64,000 bases of DNA from Hemerocallis citrina (taxonomy: Eukaryota; Streptophyta; Magnoliopsida; Asparagales; Asphodelaceae): assembly GCA_017893485.1 (NCBI GenBank), contig CM030363.1, positions 108,185,073 to 108,249,072 on the forward strand. Reading direction: 5' to 3'. The stretch's first letter is position 1; each line of letters opens with the position of its first letter. The notes under the pieces were generated by a model. It ran no database searches and had not been told where the DNA came from. It saw nothing but the letters and a program-made list of their open reading frames with translations. Positions 24,235 through 35,876 of the stretch are shown here, one piece after another. The position numbers and the translations under genes are program-made.

Positions 24235-25555
24235 GATAGAGCTTGAGAAGTGGAGTCGAGTCAAGTGTTGGACTTTGAACTCGTCGCTAGAGTTTGTTCA
24301 ACGGTTGTGGAAGCAATTCCAAATGGCGAACTACTCCTAGCTTGCTTAAGAGCGAGCTTGCGGAGCAGAATCGAACCAAGTGTTGGACTCCGAACTCGTT
24401 GTTAGAGTTTGTTCAACGGTTGTGGGAGCAATTCCGAATGGTGACCCACTCCTAGCTTGCTTAAGAGCGAGCTTGCGGAGCAGAATCGAACCAAGTGTTG
24501 GACTCCAAACTCGTCATTAGAGTTTGTTCAATGGTTGTGGGAGCAATTCCGAATGGTGACCCACTCCTAGCTTACTTAAGAGCGAGCTTGCGGAGCAGAA
24601 TCGAACCAAGTGTTGGACTCCGAACTCGTCGTTAGAGTTTGTTCAACGGTTGTGGGAGCAATTCTGAATGGTGACCCGCTCCTAGCCCGCTTAAAAGCGA
24701 GCTTGTGGAGCAGAATCGAACCAAGTGTTGGACTCCGAACTCGTTGCTAGAGTTTTTTCAACAGTTGTGGGAGCAATTCTGAATGGTGACCCGCTCCTAG
24801 CCCGCTTAAGAGCAAGCTTGCGGAGCAGAATCGAACCAAGTGTTGGACTCCGAACTCGTCGTTAGAGTTTGTTCAACGGTTGTGGGAGCAATTTCGAATG
24901 GTGACCCGCTCCTAGCCCTCTTAAGAGCGAGCTTGCGGAGCAGAATCGAACCAAGTGTTGGACTCCGAACTCATCGTTAGAGTTTGTTCAACATTTGTGG
25001 GAGCAATTCCAAATGGTGACCCACTCCTAGCTTGCTTAAGAGTGAGCTTGCGGAGCAGAATCGAACCAAGTGTTGGATTCTTCACTCGTCGTTAGAGTTT
25101 GTTCAACGGTTGTGGGAGCAATTCCGAATGGTGACCCGCTCCTAGCCCGCTTAAGAGCGAGCTTGCGGAGCAGAATCGAACCAAGTGTTGGACTCCGAAC
25201 TCGTCGTTAGAGTTTGTTCAACGGTTGTGGGAGCAATTCCGAATGGTAACCTGCTCCTAGCCCGCTTAAGAGCGAGCTTGCGGAGCAGAATCGAACCAAG
25301 TATTGGACTCCGAACTCGTCGTTAGAGTTTGTTCAACGGTTGTGGGAGCAATTCTGAATGGTGACCCACTCCTAGCTTACTTAAGAGCGAGCTTGTGGAG
25401 CAGAATCGAACCAAGTGTTGGACTCCGAACTCGTCGTTAGAGTTTGTTCAACGGTTGTGGGAGCAATTCCGAATGGTGACCCCCTCCTAGCCCGCTTAAG
25501 AGCGAGTTTATGGAGTAGAATCGAACCAAGTGTTGGACTCCGAACTCGTCGTTAG
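24235..25555. repeat. 115-bp tandem array downstream of the Tat-A antisense genes
   Basis: About eleven head-to-tail copies with a regular 115-bp period (GCGGAGCAGAATCGAACC at 24360, 24475, 24590, 24820, 24935 and so on), plus a more diverged first copy. Copies are over 90% alike by eye. Each unit contains GTTGGACTCCGAACTCGTCG, TTGTTCAACGGTTGTGGGAG and GACCC[AG]CTCCTAGC. A shorter, diverged relative lies at the equivalent place in Tat-B (48040-48330). Confidence 0.93.
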
Positions 25556-25730
25556 GGTGAAGAGTAAAGGCAGAGACATGCAAGCAATTTTACAAGTAAA
25601 ATGTGAAAAAGCTTTCTTTATTAATGACTAATAGTTGGTTGCTTCTAAAGTTGCGAGCCGTTATTACAAGAGAGAAATAAAGGAAAAAATACAAGTATAA
25701 GGAGAGGAACGGTTCGACATCCCAGAATAC

Positions 25731-28646
25731 TTAGAGAGGCGTTAGTGCTCTCTCTTGGTATTTCAAAAGATGGTCGGCATTCCAAGTCCTGGGGATCTCC
25801 CTGCCTTCGAGGTCTTCTAGTCTATATGTCCCGGGCCGAACTACTTTGGCGATCTTATAGGGTCCCTCCCAATTTGGAGCAAGTTTGCTCTTCTGAGCAG
25901 GAAAAGAGATGACTAACTTTCTGAGGACCAAGTCCCCTTCTTTGAGGTTGGTTGGACGGACTCTTTTATTGTATGCCAACTCGATCCTTCTCTGGTAGCT
26001 TTGTTGACGAATGGCAGCTCTTTCACGGATCTCATCAATCAAGTCTAGATTTGCTCGGAGCTCTCTGGCATTTTGTTCTTCTTCATAAGCCATTAGATGA
26101 GGAGAGGGTATACCAACTTCTAGGGAGATCATAGCTTTCGACCCATAGGTGAGATTGAATGGGGACTCTTCTGTGGGGGTCCATTTTGTGGTGTGGTAGT
26201 TCCACAGCACGTTGGGGAGCTGATCGACCCATAATCCTTTGGAGCATTTATCCAACATCTTCTTAATACCGGAAAGGATTTGTCGGTTAGCATTCTCCAC
26301 TTGGCCATTCGACTGTGGATGGGAGACGGAGGAGAAACGTTATGGGATGGTGAGGTCTTCACATAGAGCTCGGAAGGCAGCCCCGGTGAACTGGGTTCTG
26401 TTTTCTGTAATGAGGACCTGAGGGACACCAAATCGACAGATTACGTTCTTCCAGAAGAACCGAAGTACCTGTTCTCAGTGATTGTGGCCAAGGACTCGGC
26501 CTCTATCCACTTTGAGAAGTAGTCGATTGCCACGACTAAGAATTTGAACTGGCCGGGAGCTGGTGGGAAAGGCCCTAGTAAATCCATTCCCCACATTGCG
26601 AAAGGGATAGGACTTGATAGGGAAGTGAGTGGAGCTTGTGGGAGGTGACGGATGTTGGAGTACTTCTGACAAGAGCTGCATTGCCGAACGTGTCGTTCGG
26701 CGTCTTGTAGGAGAGTGGGCCAGAAATATCCGTAATTCAACACTTTGCGGGCTAGGGATCTGGACCCTGAATGTGCCCCGCCGATGCCTTCGTGAAGTTC
26801 TTGCAGGGCGTAGTCGGCTTGTTCGGAGGAGAGGCATCTCAAATAAGGCCTGCCGTCTACCTGTGTGAAGGAGCGCTTGTATAGGATGCCCTCGATAAGT
26901 GTGTATCGCTCTGCTCGGGTTCTCACTCGGCGAGCTTCCTTAGGATCTTCGGGGAGGAGCCCATCCCTCAGGAACTCAACGAGGGGTTTCATCCAGTTAT
27001 CTTGAAGCAGGACAGGTAGAGACTCCATAGAATCGAAAGTTTCGTCTTCTATACTTGGGTTCAGGAGTACCTCAATCAAGATGGTCTGCTCGAGACCTTG
27101 GAGGGAGGAGGAGGCTAGCTTGGAGAGGGCATCGGCCTGGGCATTCTCTTCTCGGGGGATTCGTTGGATGAGGGCTTCTTCAAATAGGGCCATGAGATTC
27201 CTGACCTTGGCTAGGTACTTAACCATTTGGTCATCCCGTGCCTCATATTCCCCTAGGACCTGATTTACGACCAGCTGAGAGTCGCTAAAGATCCGGAGGC
27301 GCTGCGCCCCTGCATTGCGAGCCATTCCGAGGCCGGCTATTAGTGCCTCGTATTCTGCTTCATTGTTCGAGGCCTTGAAGTTGATACGGAGGGAGTATTG
27401 GAGGATGAAATCATTTGGGCCGGCCAGAATGACCCCGACTCCATTTCCCTCGTTACATGAGGACCCATCCACATAAACCAACCAGACAGGTGGTCCCTTC
27501 ATTGCTTGGCTGAACTTGGGGATGGTACTTTCAACTATGAACTCTGCTAGGGCCTGAGCCTTGATCACGGTCCGAGGCTGATACGTTATATCATGCTGGC
27601 TCAGCTCGATAGACCACTTCATAAGCCGACCAAAGGTCTCTGGCTTGTGGAGAACTTGCTTCAGTGGTTGGTCGGTAAGAACGACCACCGAATGGGACTG
27701 AAAGTATGGGCGAAGCTTCCTTGCGACCATGACTAGGGCATATGCCATATTCTTTATCCTTGGATAGCGGAGCTCGACATCCCAAAGCACCTTACTTACG
27801 TAATAGATGGGCTTTTGGGTCTTATCTTCTTCCCTCACGAGAACGGCACTGAGGGTCTGCTCGGAGGCTGCTAGGTAGAGGTAGAGGGGTTCACCAGGAA
27901 TTGGTTTGCTGATGAGAGGGGGATTGACAAGGTAAGCCTTGAGTTGGTCGAATGAGTCTTGTTGCTGCTGACCCCACTCGAAGCCTTTAGCCCCCCTGAG
28001 AGCCTTGAAGAAGGGGAGGCACTTCTCCCCTGACTTGGAGAGGAAACGCTCTATGGCTGCCAGGCGACCCGTTAGCTTCTGAATCTCTGACATTCTTCGG
28101 AGGAGCCATGTCTAATATGGCCTTGATCTTCTCGGGGTTGGCCTCAATTCCTCTCTGGCTGACCATGAAGCCTAGGAATTTCCTCGACGAGACTCTGAAC
28201 GTACATTTGTTCGGATTGAGCCTCATATTGTGTTTCCTGAGTACGTCGAATGCCTCCTGCAGATTGACCACATGATCGGCCCCGTGGATACTCTTTACAA
28301 GCATATCGTTAACATATACCTCCATATTCTGGCCGATTTGAGCTTGGAAAACCTTGTTGACGAGGCACTGATATGTGGCACCTGCATTCTTCAAACCGAA
28401 GGGCATGACCCTATAGCAGTAGAGGCCCTGGTCGGTTACGAATGAGGTCTTCGGGATATCCGGAGGAAACATACGAATCTGGTTGTAGCCTGAGAAGGCA
28501 TCCATGAAGCTGAGGAGTTCATGGCCCGAAGTGGCGTCAATCAAAGTATCGATACTTGGAAGAGGGAAGGGGTATTTGGGGCAAGCTTTGTTGAGGTCGG
28601 TAAAGTCGATACAAATCCTCCAGGTCCTATTGGACTTCTTCACCAT
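25731..28646 (-). pseudogene. pol: Tat-A pol: RT, RNase H, archaeal-type RNase H, integrase (broken)
   Basis: RT is at 28646-28100 (RICIDFTDLNKACP, FMDAFSGYNQI, MPFGLKNAGATYQ). Its catalytic box reads YVNDMLVK instead of YVDD, so a metal-binding aspartate is lost. A one-base frameshift near 28093 leads into the gypsy RNase H (LTDQPLKQVL) and a second, archaeal-type RNase H (WLVYVDGSSCNEGNGVGVIL, NNEAEYEALIAGL, SDSQLVVNQV). Integrase follows with a zinc-binding H-H-C-C region (RQCSSCQKYSN), MWGMDLLGPF and AIDYFSKWIEA. A frameshift near 26460 and a TAA near 26339 break integrase; its core asparagine-glycine motif reads ITENRTQF. The C-terminal part ends at 25731 with LAPNWEGPYKIAKVVRPGTY and WNADHLLKYQ. 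Confidence 0.93.
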
Positions 28647-28655
28647 TACTACATT

Positions 28656-30131
28656 CTACAGCCATTCGGGATAGTTTACCTCTTGTATGAACCGGGCCTT
28701 CAAGAGCTTGTCCACCTCCTCCTTTATAGCTATCTGGCGCTCGGGGGTGAACTTGTGCCTCTTCTGTTGGACCGGTTTGGACCCCGGAGCAACACTGAGG
28801 TGGTGAACCAAGAGCTCTTCGGAAATTCCAAGCATGTCTGCAGCTGACCAAGCAAAGAGGTCTCGGTTCTTTCGGATGCACTGGACTATGTCGGAGCATA
28901 GGGCGGATGGGAGGGTCTTGCTAACAAAGAACTTTCGGCTTGGATCCTGCTCAGAGAAGAGTACTTCCTCCAACTCATCCACCGGCTCGGACGTTGGTCG
29001 GGAAACATCTTGGGAGATTTCCAGTGTTTCGAGGGAGATGACTGGACCGAGGGTAGAGGTCATGTAGCACTTGCGGGCCATTTCTTGATTGCCTTTTACT
29101 TTCCCTACTTCTGCCCGGGTGGGAAATTTCATCTTGAGGTGATAGGCGGAAGGGACGGCTTCAAGGGCAGCTAGGCCGGGCCGACCTAAAATGACATTGT
29201 AAGCTGCAGGGACATCCACGATCATAAAATCCATCGACTCCATTCGGGTAGTAGGAGTTTTTCCAGCGGTTATGTCTAGGGTGATCACCCCTTCAATAGT
29301 CACTGGCACTCCCATGAACCCATGGAGTGTATAGCCGGCGGGCTTAAGTCTGTCTCGGGATAGTTTGATGCCTTTGAAAGCAGCGAGGAAGAGGATATTA
29401 ACGGAGCTTCCATTGTCCACCAGGATCCTCTCCACTTTAAAGTTCGCCATATGGAGATTGATGACGAGTGCGTCACAATGGGGGGTGCGGACACCTTCGA
29501 GATCTTCGTCTGAGAATGTGACGGGCACTCTGAGGCCTTCAGGAGGAGGGGTGGCGCGAGAGGAGTTTGAGAAGCCCCCCATTGGGCCCCCATGAATGAG
29601 GTGTAGGACATGCTCCTCTTCGAAGTCAGGCATTTCATCGCGTTCAGGACGCTTGTTAGCCCCCCGAAGCGGGGGAGGAGGATCGGTTCGATCCTTTCTC
29701 ACAAACATGTTTAGCTGACCCCTCTGGATGAGGGCTTCTATCTCATTCTTTAAGGCCCAACAATCATTGGTATCGTGGCCATGGTCCAGGTGATAGCGGC
29801 ACCACTTCTCTTTATCCCTCTTCTTGCCAGGGGTGTTCATTTTTGGTGCAGGAGGTATCACCCCCTCCTTCTCAACTTCCACGAGAATTGTGGAGATGTT
29901 GGCGTTAAGGGGAGTGAATTTTTTAAATCTGGGAGGAGGTCGGCGCTGGCCGCCATTATCCTTCTGGAGCTTTTTGGCCCCTTCCTCTTCTGTTCCCTTT
30001 CTCTTAGACCCGGAGGAAGTCCGTTCCAAGTTGGGGCGGTGCTCAGCTTCTTCGGCCCGAATATACTTTTCGCTCCGGAGGAGGAGGTCAGAGAAGTTCT
30101 GTGGGGGCTTCTTGGCGAGGGAGGAGCGGGG
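28656..30131 (-). pseudogene. gag-pro: Tat-A gag 3' part and protease
   Basis: This continues gag on the left side of the nested chromovirus. It has a capsid end (SLAKKPPQNFSDLLLRSEKY), a Lys/Arg-rich linker and a Tat-type zinc knuckle variant, CRYHLDHGHDTNDC. A protease follows with active site VDNGSSVNILF (DNG rather than DTG, a known Tat variant) and ILGRPGLAALEAVPS. The start of RT (PERQIAIKEEVDKLL) ends at a stop (28656-28658) in the middle of the conserved PEWL-NVVMVKK region, after which RT continues. Confidence 0.92.
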
Positions 30132-30571
30132 TGTCATGGAAAAGTTCTAGAAGCATCCAGATTGTTCAAGAGGAGTCCGGAACACTACAGAATGCCCCGG
30201 AAGGATCAAGAACGTCCTAGAGTTCTCTAGGACAAGGTGGCACGTTCTAGAGCAAACTAGAATATTTTGGAAGAATGTACATAGTTATGGAGTATTGTAG
30301 AACTCTCTAGTAGAACTATTGTAGTCTAGAACCTTCCCTTGAGGAGGAGAAAGATCATGCTAGCACTATAAATAGGGAGGAGCCTCATTTGCTCCAACCA
30401 TCCAAGGAAAAGCATTCCAAGCCACTCTTGTAAAGTTCTCTATAAGAATAAATTCTCTTCCATCAATCCTCTGCCTTCTTAACCCTCAATTTGCCTGACT
30501 TAGCCCTCGATCTAAGGAGTAAGATAGGTGGCACACGGCCTGACTTGAGGAAAAGAAGTCGTCCCGTGACA
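30132..30571 (+). repeat. 5' LTR of the RT-less chromovirus
   Basis: 440 bp, with a TATA box TATAAATAGG at about 30367 and AATAAA near 30447. It lacks a 21-bp segment present in the 3' copy. Confidence 0.93.
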
Positions 30572-30573
30572 CA

Positions 30574-30586
30574 TGGTATCAGAGCC
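30574..30586 (+). other. Primer binding site, initiator Met-tRNA
   Basis: TGGTATCAGAGCC, 2 nt after the 5' LTR. It overlaps an in-frame ATG at 30573 that is unlikely to be the gag start. Confidence 0.95.
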
Positions 30587-30608
30587 AGGTTTTCATTTGG
30601 CAGAGATT

Positions 30609-33600
30609 ATGGCTGGACGCAAGGAAAACGTGAGTGTTGTCACCACCAACATGGAGGTAGTTGGTGATAGGGGAAGAGCGGAGACAAATGCTAAGAAGAA
30701 CAAGAGCAAGAATGTGAGGGAGCAGTCGATGGATGTTTTGGCCAGCTTTGATTCGAGATTGGCTAAGGTGGAGATTTCCATGGGGGAGTCCACTGAAAGG
30801 ATGGATGCCATGGATGACACCATGGACGGTGTCAGAGAGGATGTTGGTGGCCTGAGGGAGGAGATCCTTGGTGTCCTCAACACCTTAAAGGCCGAGTTCA
30901 AGGCAGAGATAACGCGACTTCAAGAGGCGTTCAACACCCAAGGAGAGGAGGTGAAGTTGTGCAAGGCAGCAATAGCAGGTGGGACTATTGCAAGGGAGAT
31001 GCAACACACTAAGGCACCGGAACCCTTGAAGTATGGAGGTAAGCATGATCCCAAAGAACTCGACGAATTTTGTTGGTCCCTAGAATGCTACTTCAATGCT
31101 GTAGGAATTAAGGACGATCAACCCAAAGTGGATACAGCCGTCCTTTACTTGAAAGAAAATACAGCATTATGGTGGAGAAAGAAGCATGGTGACATAGCCA
31201 AGGGGCTGTCCACAGTGGATAATTGGGACGAGTTCAAACAACAACTCAAGAGGCAATTTTGTCCCCAAAATGCCAAAGATGCAGCTATGAAAAGGCTACG
31301 TGGGCTGAGGCACACTGGGAGTATCAAGAAGTATGTTGCCGAATCCACATCCTTAATGCTAGAGTTACCAGATTTGAATGAGGAAGACAAGCTTTTCTAC
31401 TTCCTGGACGGACTACAATCTTGGGCCAACTTAGAGCTTAAGAGGAGGAACGTTCAAGATGTAGGCGAAGCTATAGCCGTGGCGGAGGACCTTGTGGAGT
31501 TCAAGAAAGACTTCGGTGTCAACAAGAAGAAGAGTGTGGGAGACAAGCCCCACAAGTTTGTGAAACAAGATAAGAAGTATGACAAGCCGTTCAAAAGGGA
31601 CACGCCCAATGAGGGAGGAAGCAAGAAGAAGGAGCCAGAATGTTACTTATGCAGCGGGCTGCACTATATTCGAGACTGCCCGAAATGGAAGGCCCTTAAT
31701 GCTATGGCTTGTCAAGCGGAAGAGGGAACACACGTTGGTTCCATGCATCTTCTTAACTCTTTTAAGGCCAAGGATGAGACGGTGAAGATGACCAAGGAAA
31801 ACAAGACCAAGGTCGGTGGTCTCATGTTTGTGGAGGCCAAGGTGAATGGAGGATCCACCAAGGCATTAGTGGACACAGGTGCATCTCATAACTTCATTGC
31901 TGAAGAAGAGGCTGCTAAATTGGGAATCAAGTACGCCAAAGAATTGGGTTGGGTGAAGGTCGTCAACTCATCATCTTAACCCATCCTTGGAGTAGCTCGT
32001 GGAGTACCTATCCAGCTTGGAGAATGGGAAGGCACTATTGACTTGACGGTTGTCCTTATGGACGACCACCGCATGGTTTTGGGCATGGAGTTTATGGACA
32101 AGGTACATCCATTATCGTTTGAGAAAGACTCAACCATGCATATTGCAAAGGGATCTACTATTCATATAGTACCTTTGGAGGGAGGGAAGATGGAGTCAAG
32201 GAGCTTATCTGTCATGCAACTCAAAAGAGGTCTCAAGAAGGGGGAGACCACTTATCTAGCTGTCTTGAAGGAGGCAGATGTTCCAACAGAGACGAGTGTG
32301 CCGACCGGAGTGAAGGAAGTGTTGGCAGAGTTCAAGGACGTGATGCCACCGGAGTTACCGAAGAAGTTACCTCCGAGACGAGAAGTAGATCACGTGATAG
32401 AGCTTGAACAGGGTGCGAGACCCCCAACCATGGGACCTTACCAGATGGCTCCGCCCGAGTTGGAAGAATTGAGGAAGCAGTTACAGGAGCTCGTGACCAT
32501 CACCTAAGTCGAGTGTGACCTTGCCAAACGTATCAAGAAGGGATTGAGTCATGACCCCTTAGCCATTAATGTGGTGAAATTGGCTAAGGAGGGCAAGACA
32601 CGCAAATTTTGGATAGAGGACGGACTTCTCCTCACAGTTGGTGATCATCTCTATGTTCCCAAGTGGGACAACTTGAGAAGGGAAGTCTTGAAAGAATGCC
32701 ATGATTCAAGGTGGGCTGGACATCCATGCACGCACTGTACGCGGGCATTAGTGGAGCGGTCCTATTATTGGCCTAGCATGAGGGACGATGTGGAAGCTTA
32801 TGTGAAGACTTGTCTTATATGCCAAAAAGACAAGGTGGAGCAAGATAAGCCAGCTGGGTTGTTGGAACCACTACCCGTACCGGAGCTTCCATGGGAAAGT
32901 ATATCCATGGACTTCATCTCAGCGTTGCCTTTGTCGGAGGGATGCGGTTCCATAATGGTTGTAGTGGATCAGTTCTCTAAGTATGGAACCTTTATCCCAG
33001 CCCCAAGAGATTGCACGGCCGGGGAAGCGGGAAGGTTATTCTTCAAACATGTGGCCAAGTATTGGAGATTTCCTCGGACCATCATAAGTGATCGAGATCC
33101 GTGCTTCACGGGCAAGTTTTGGAGAGAACTATTCAAGTTGATGGGCTCGGATCTCCACTTCTCCACAAGTTTTCATCCTCAAACCGATGGCTAGACAGAG
33201 AGGGTGAACCATCTGTTGGAGATATACCTTCGGCACTGTGTGAGTGCCAACCAGCGGGATTGGACTAAGTTGCTCGACGTGGCCCAGTTTTCATATAACC
33301 TGCAGAAGAGCGAGGCTACAGGAAGGAGTCCCTTTGAACTAGTAACTGGACAACAACCGATGACACTGCAAGAGCTAGAAAAGGGGTACACTGGTTCAAG
33401 CTTGCCAGCCTACAAGTTTGCCAAAGGGTGGAATGAGGAGATAGACATTGCCCGAAGCTACTTGACCAAGGCGGCCAAACAGATGAAGAAATGGGCCGAT
33501 GTGAAAAGGCAGCCGAGGGAATTCATTATAGGTGACGAGGTGATGGTGAAGTTACCCCAAAAGATGTTCAAGTCTACGTGCCAAGTCCACAAAGGCTTGA

Positions 33601-33968
33601 CACGAAGATATGAGGGACCGTACCAGGTAGTGAAGAAAGTTGGCACGAGATCCTACAAGGTAGCATTGCCGTCACACCTGAAGATCCACCTAGTTTTCCA
33701 TGTTAGTCTTCTCAAACTTTATAGTAGGGACGAGGAGGACCCAAGCAGGAACGAATCTCATCGAGCCCCACCAACAAACGTGGTTTCATATGATAAGGAA
33801 GTCGATGAGATCTTAGCCGACCGAGTTGTTCGCAAAAGGGGCACGCCTAACTGGACCGATACCTATGTGCGCTGGAAGGATCAACCCAAGAGCGAGTCTA
33901 GTTAGGAGCGAGAACAAGACCTATGGCAGTTTCGCGACAAGATTGAAGAATTCAAGTCTAAGGCTTGA
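30609..33968 (+). pseudogene. gag-pol: gag-protease-integrase-chromodomain frame with in-frame RT/RNase H deletion
   Basis: One continuous frame from ATG 30609 (MAGRKENV) to TGA 33966-33968. Gag has a coiled-coil N-terminus, capsid motifs (LKYGGKHDPKELDEF, TALWWRKK) and a zinc knuckle CYLCSGLHYIRDC (one residue short of CCHC). The protease has ALVDTGASHNFI. At about 32490-32510 the sequence jumps from the pre-RT linker to the segment before integrase, so RT and RNase H are absent while the frame is kept. Integrase has ECHDSRWAGHP, MDFISALPLSEG and FSTSFHPQTDG. The chromodomain begins DEILADRVVRKRG. Four stops interrupt the frame: TAA 31977, TAA 32505, TAG 33192 and TAG 33903, each explicable by one transition. 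Confidence 0.93.
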
Positions 33969-33999
33969 TGAGGACGTCAAGAGCTTAGGTGGGGGAGGG

Positions 34000-34460
34000 T
34001 GTCACGGACAAGTTCTAGAAGCATCCAGATTGTTCAAGAGGAGTCCGGAACACTACGGAATGCCCCGGAAGGATCAAGAACGTCCTAGAGTTCTCTAGGA
34101 CAAGGTGGCACGTTCTAGAGCAAACTAGAATATTTTGGAAGAATGTACATAGTTATGGAGTATTGTAGAACTCTCTAGTAGAACTATTGTAGTCTAGAAC
34201 CTTCCCTTGAGGAGGAGAAAGATCATGCTAGCACTATAAATAGGGAGGAGCCTCATTTGCTCTAACCATCCAAGGAAAAGCATTCCAAGCCACTCTTGTA
34301 AAGTTCTCTATAAGAATAAATTCTCTTCCATCTTACTTTACTCACTTCTCTTCAATCCTCTGCCTTCTTAACCCTTAATTTGCCTGACTTAGCCCTTGAT
34401 CTAAGGAGTAAGCTAGGTGGCACATGGCCTGACTTGAGGAAAAGAAGTCGTCCTGTGACA
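34000..34460 (+). repeat. 3' LTR of the RT-less chromovirus
   Basis: 461 bp, with TATA at 34235-34241. Nine substitutions separate it from the 5' LTR, six of them C in the 5' copy and T here or the reverse. Confidence 0.93.
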
Positions 34461-35805
34461 GGAGGCTAGAGTTGAGGACATTGGATTGAAATGCAGCTGA
34501 AGCGACCGACTGGTCGAGGGATGCTATGGACCTGGCTTCCGCTGTGAACCTTTTCACATAGTCTCTTAGCTTGTCACCCTTCTTCTGGTTGAGGTAGAGT
34601 AGAGAAATTCTGGTCTTCTCAGTTTGGCAGCTACTCACGAAGTGGGTGACGAAGAGGGTCTCGAATTGCTCGAAGGAGAATATTGAGGACGGGGCAAGGC
34701 GAGAGTACCATTCTCGTGCCGGACCCTTGAGAGTTGCGGGAAAGGTCTTGCATAGCAGAGCATCGAAAGCTTGATGGATGAGCATGACGGTCTTGAAGCT
34801 TTCGATGTGATCGACGGGGTCAGTCTCCCCGGAGTAAGTCTCGAATTGAGGAGGTTTAAAGCCAATTGGTACCGGGGCCTCCATTATGGTTCGGGAAAAA
34901 GGAGGTCGACTTGGGCGAAGGGTCCTTCCTCTAAGCTCTTCTTCTCGGTCTAACCGACCCAAGCACCTCTCCATTTCATGGAGACGGCGGTAGACAGCGT
35001 CATCCCTTCGATGGTAATCAACCGAGCCTCTAGACTCGTCATCGTACGAGGGAGAGCGGGGGCTACGACGACGGTAGCACCTGGGGCAGCGAGGACTTGG
35101 CATGTGTCGGGGGTTGCTAGGAGCTGGGGGAGGAGTTAGTGACTGTCGGCGAGGACTTTGGACCGGAGGAGGAGTGGGAATCCTTGGAGCATTGATGTTG
35201 TTGGGACGGAGATTGAGAGCTTGTAGGATGGTCGCTTGGAACTGTTGGAACTCGGCACGGGTGATGGGTGCCTCATCGTTCCTTGGATGTTGCCGACCGG
35301 CAGGGGAATGGGGTCTTCTCCTGTGATGCTCGGGGGACTCTCTCCGACCCCTTCGGTTAGGGGACCTTTTGTAGTCTCGGCGGTGAGGAGATCGCTCATC
35401 CGGACGTTGTTGGTGGGAGGCTCCCTCTCGGGCCCGCTTTTCATCCAGACGGCGGCAAAGATCCTCATTCTTCTGCCGATTGAGGATGGTTTTGAGAAGG
35501 TCGGAAGCTCGGGGATTGTGGGAGGCCATAGAATCCGAAGAGGCATTGTGGATGGAGACGTGGTCCTGATGGAGAGGTTGTTTCTGCGAGTTGGGACGCG
35601 AGACCCCTGCACCGGCATTTTGAGGACCGGGGGGATCCTTAGGAGGTTGTTGATTCTAGGGAAGGGGCTGGTCCTGTTGAAGAGGGTCCTCGGCTTGAGG
35701 CGGAAGTTGCCCCTACTGCTGAGCGGGTTGAATAGGGACTTCCTGTTGCTGATCGGGGTTGGGTCCTCGGTTGGACCCTCTGGATCTTGCTTTCCTAGGA
35801 GGGAT
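34461..35805 (-). pseudogene. gag: Tat-A gag 5' part
   Basis: The N-terminal and capsid parts of gag. The frame can be followed back to 35805, where the expected start codon reads ATC rather than ATG (IPPRKARSRGSNRG). A Gln/Pro-rich leader contains two TAG codons where CAG is expected. The first in-frame ATG is 35527-35529 (MASHNPRASDLLKTI). An Arg/Ser/Pro-rich region follows, then capsid motifs PIGFKPPQFETYSGETDPVD and LKGPAREWYSRLAPSSI. The frame is cut at 34461 by the chromovirus and resumes at 30131. Frames on the opposite strand here are shadows. Confidence 0.9.
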
Positions 35806-35855
35806 GGCTGGAGAAGATGTGACCAACAGGAAGAGGGAAGGCTGCTATTCGTTGA

Positions 35856-35873
35856 TTCCCACAGACGGCGCCA
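35856..35873 (-). other. Primer binding site of Tat-A (Asp-tRNA-like)
   Basis: The minus strand reads TGGCGCCGTCTGTGGG, 3 nt inside the 5' LTR. The first nine bases match the 3' end of plant Asp-tRNA and the rest matches only partly. This form is usual in Tat elements. Confidence 0.75.
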
Positions 35874-35876
35874 ATC

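Larger units (their letters stand above)
30132..34460 (+). mobile_element. Chromovirus lacking RT and RNase H, nested in Tat-A gag
   Basis: A plus-strand Ty3/gypsy element of 4329 bp. The 5' LTR is 30132-30571 and the 3' LTR is 34000-34460, both starting TGTCA and ending TGACA. The Met-tRNA primer site is at 30574-30586 and a purine tract (AGGTGGGGGAGGG) ends at 33999. Coding order is gag, protease, integrase, chromodomain in a single frame, with reverse transcriptase and RNase H absent. The LTRs differ at 9 sites plus one 21-bp indel, so this is among the youngest insertions. The flanking 5-mers (CGGGG left, GGAGG right) do not match, so the target duplication is mutated or lost. Confidence 0.93.

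Noticed and set aside
24235..25555. Regular repeat that might suggest a CRISPR-like array
   Set aside because: The whole 115-bp unit repeats with no unique spacers, in a plant retrotransposon. It is an ordinary tandem array.
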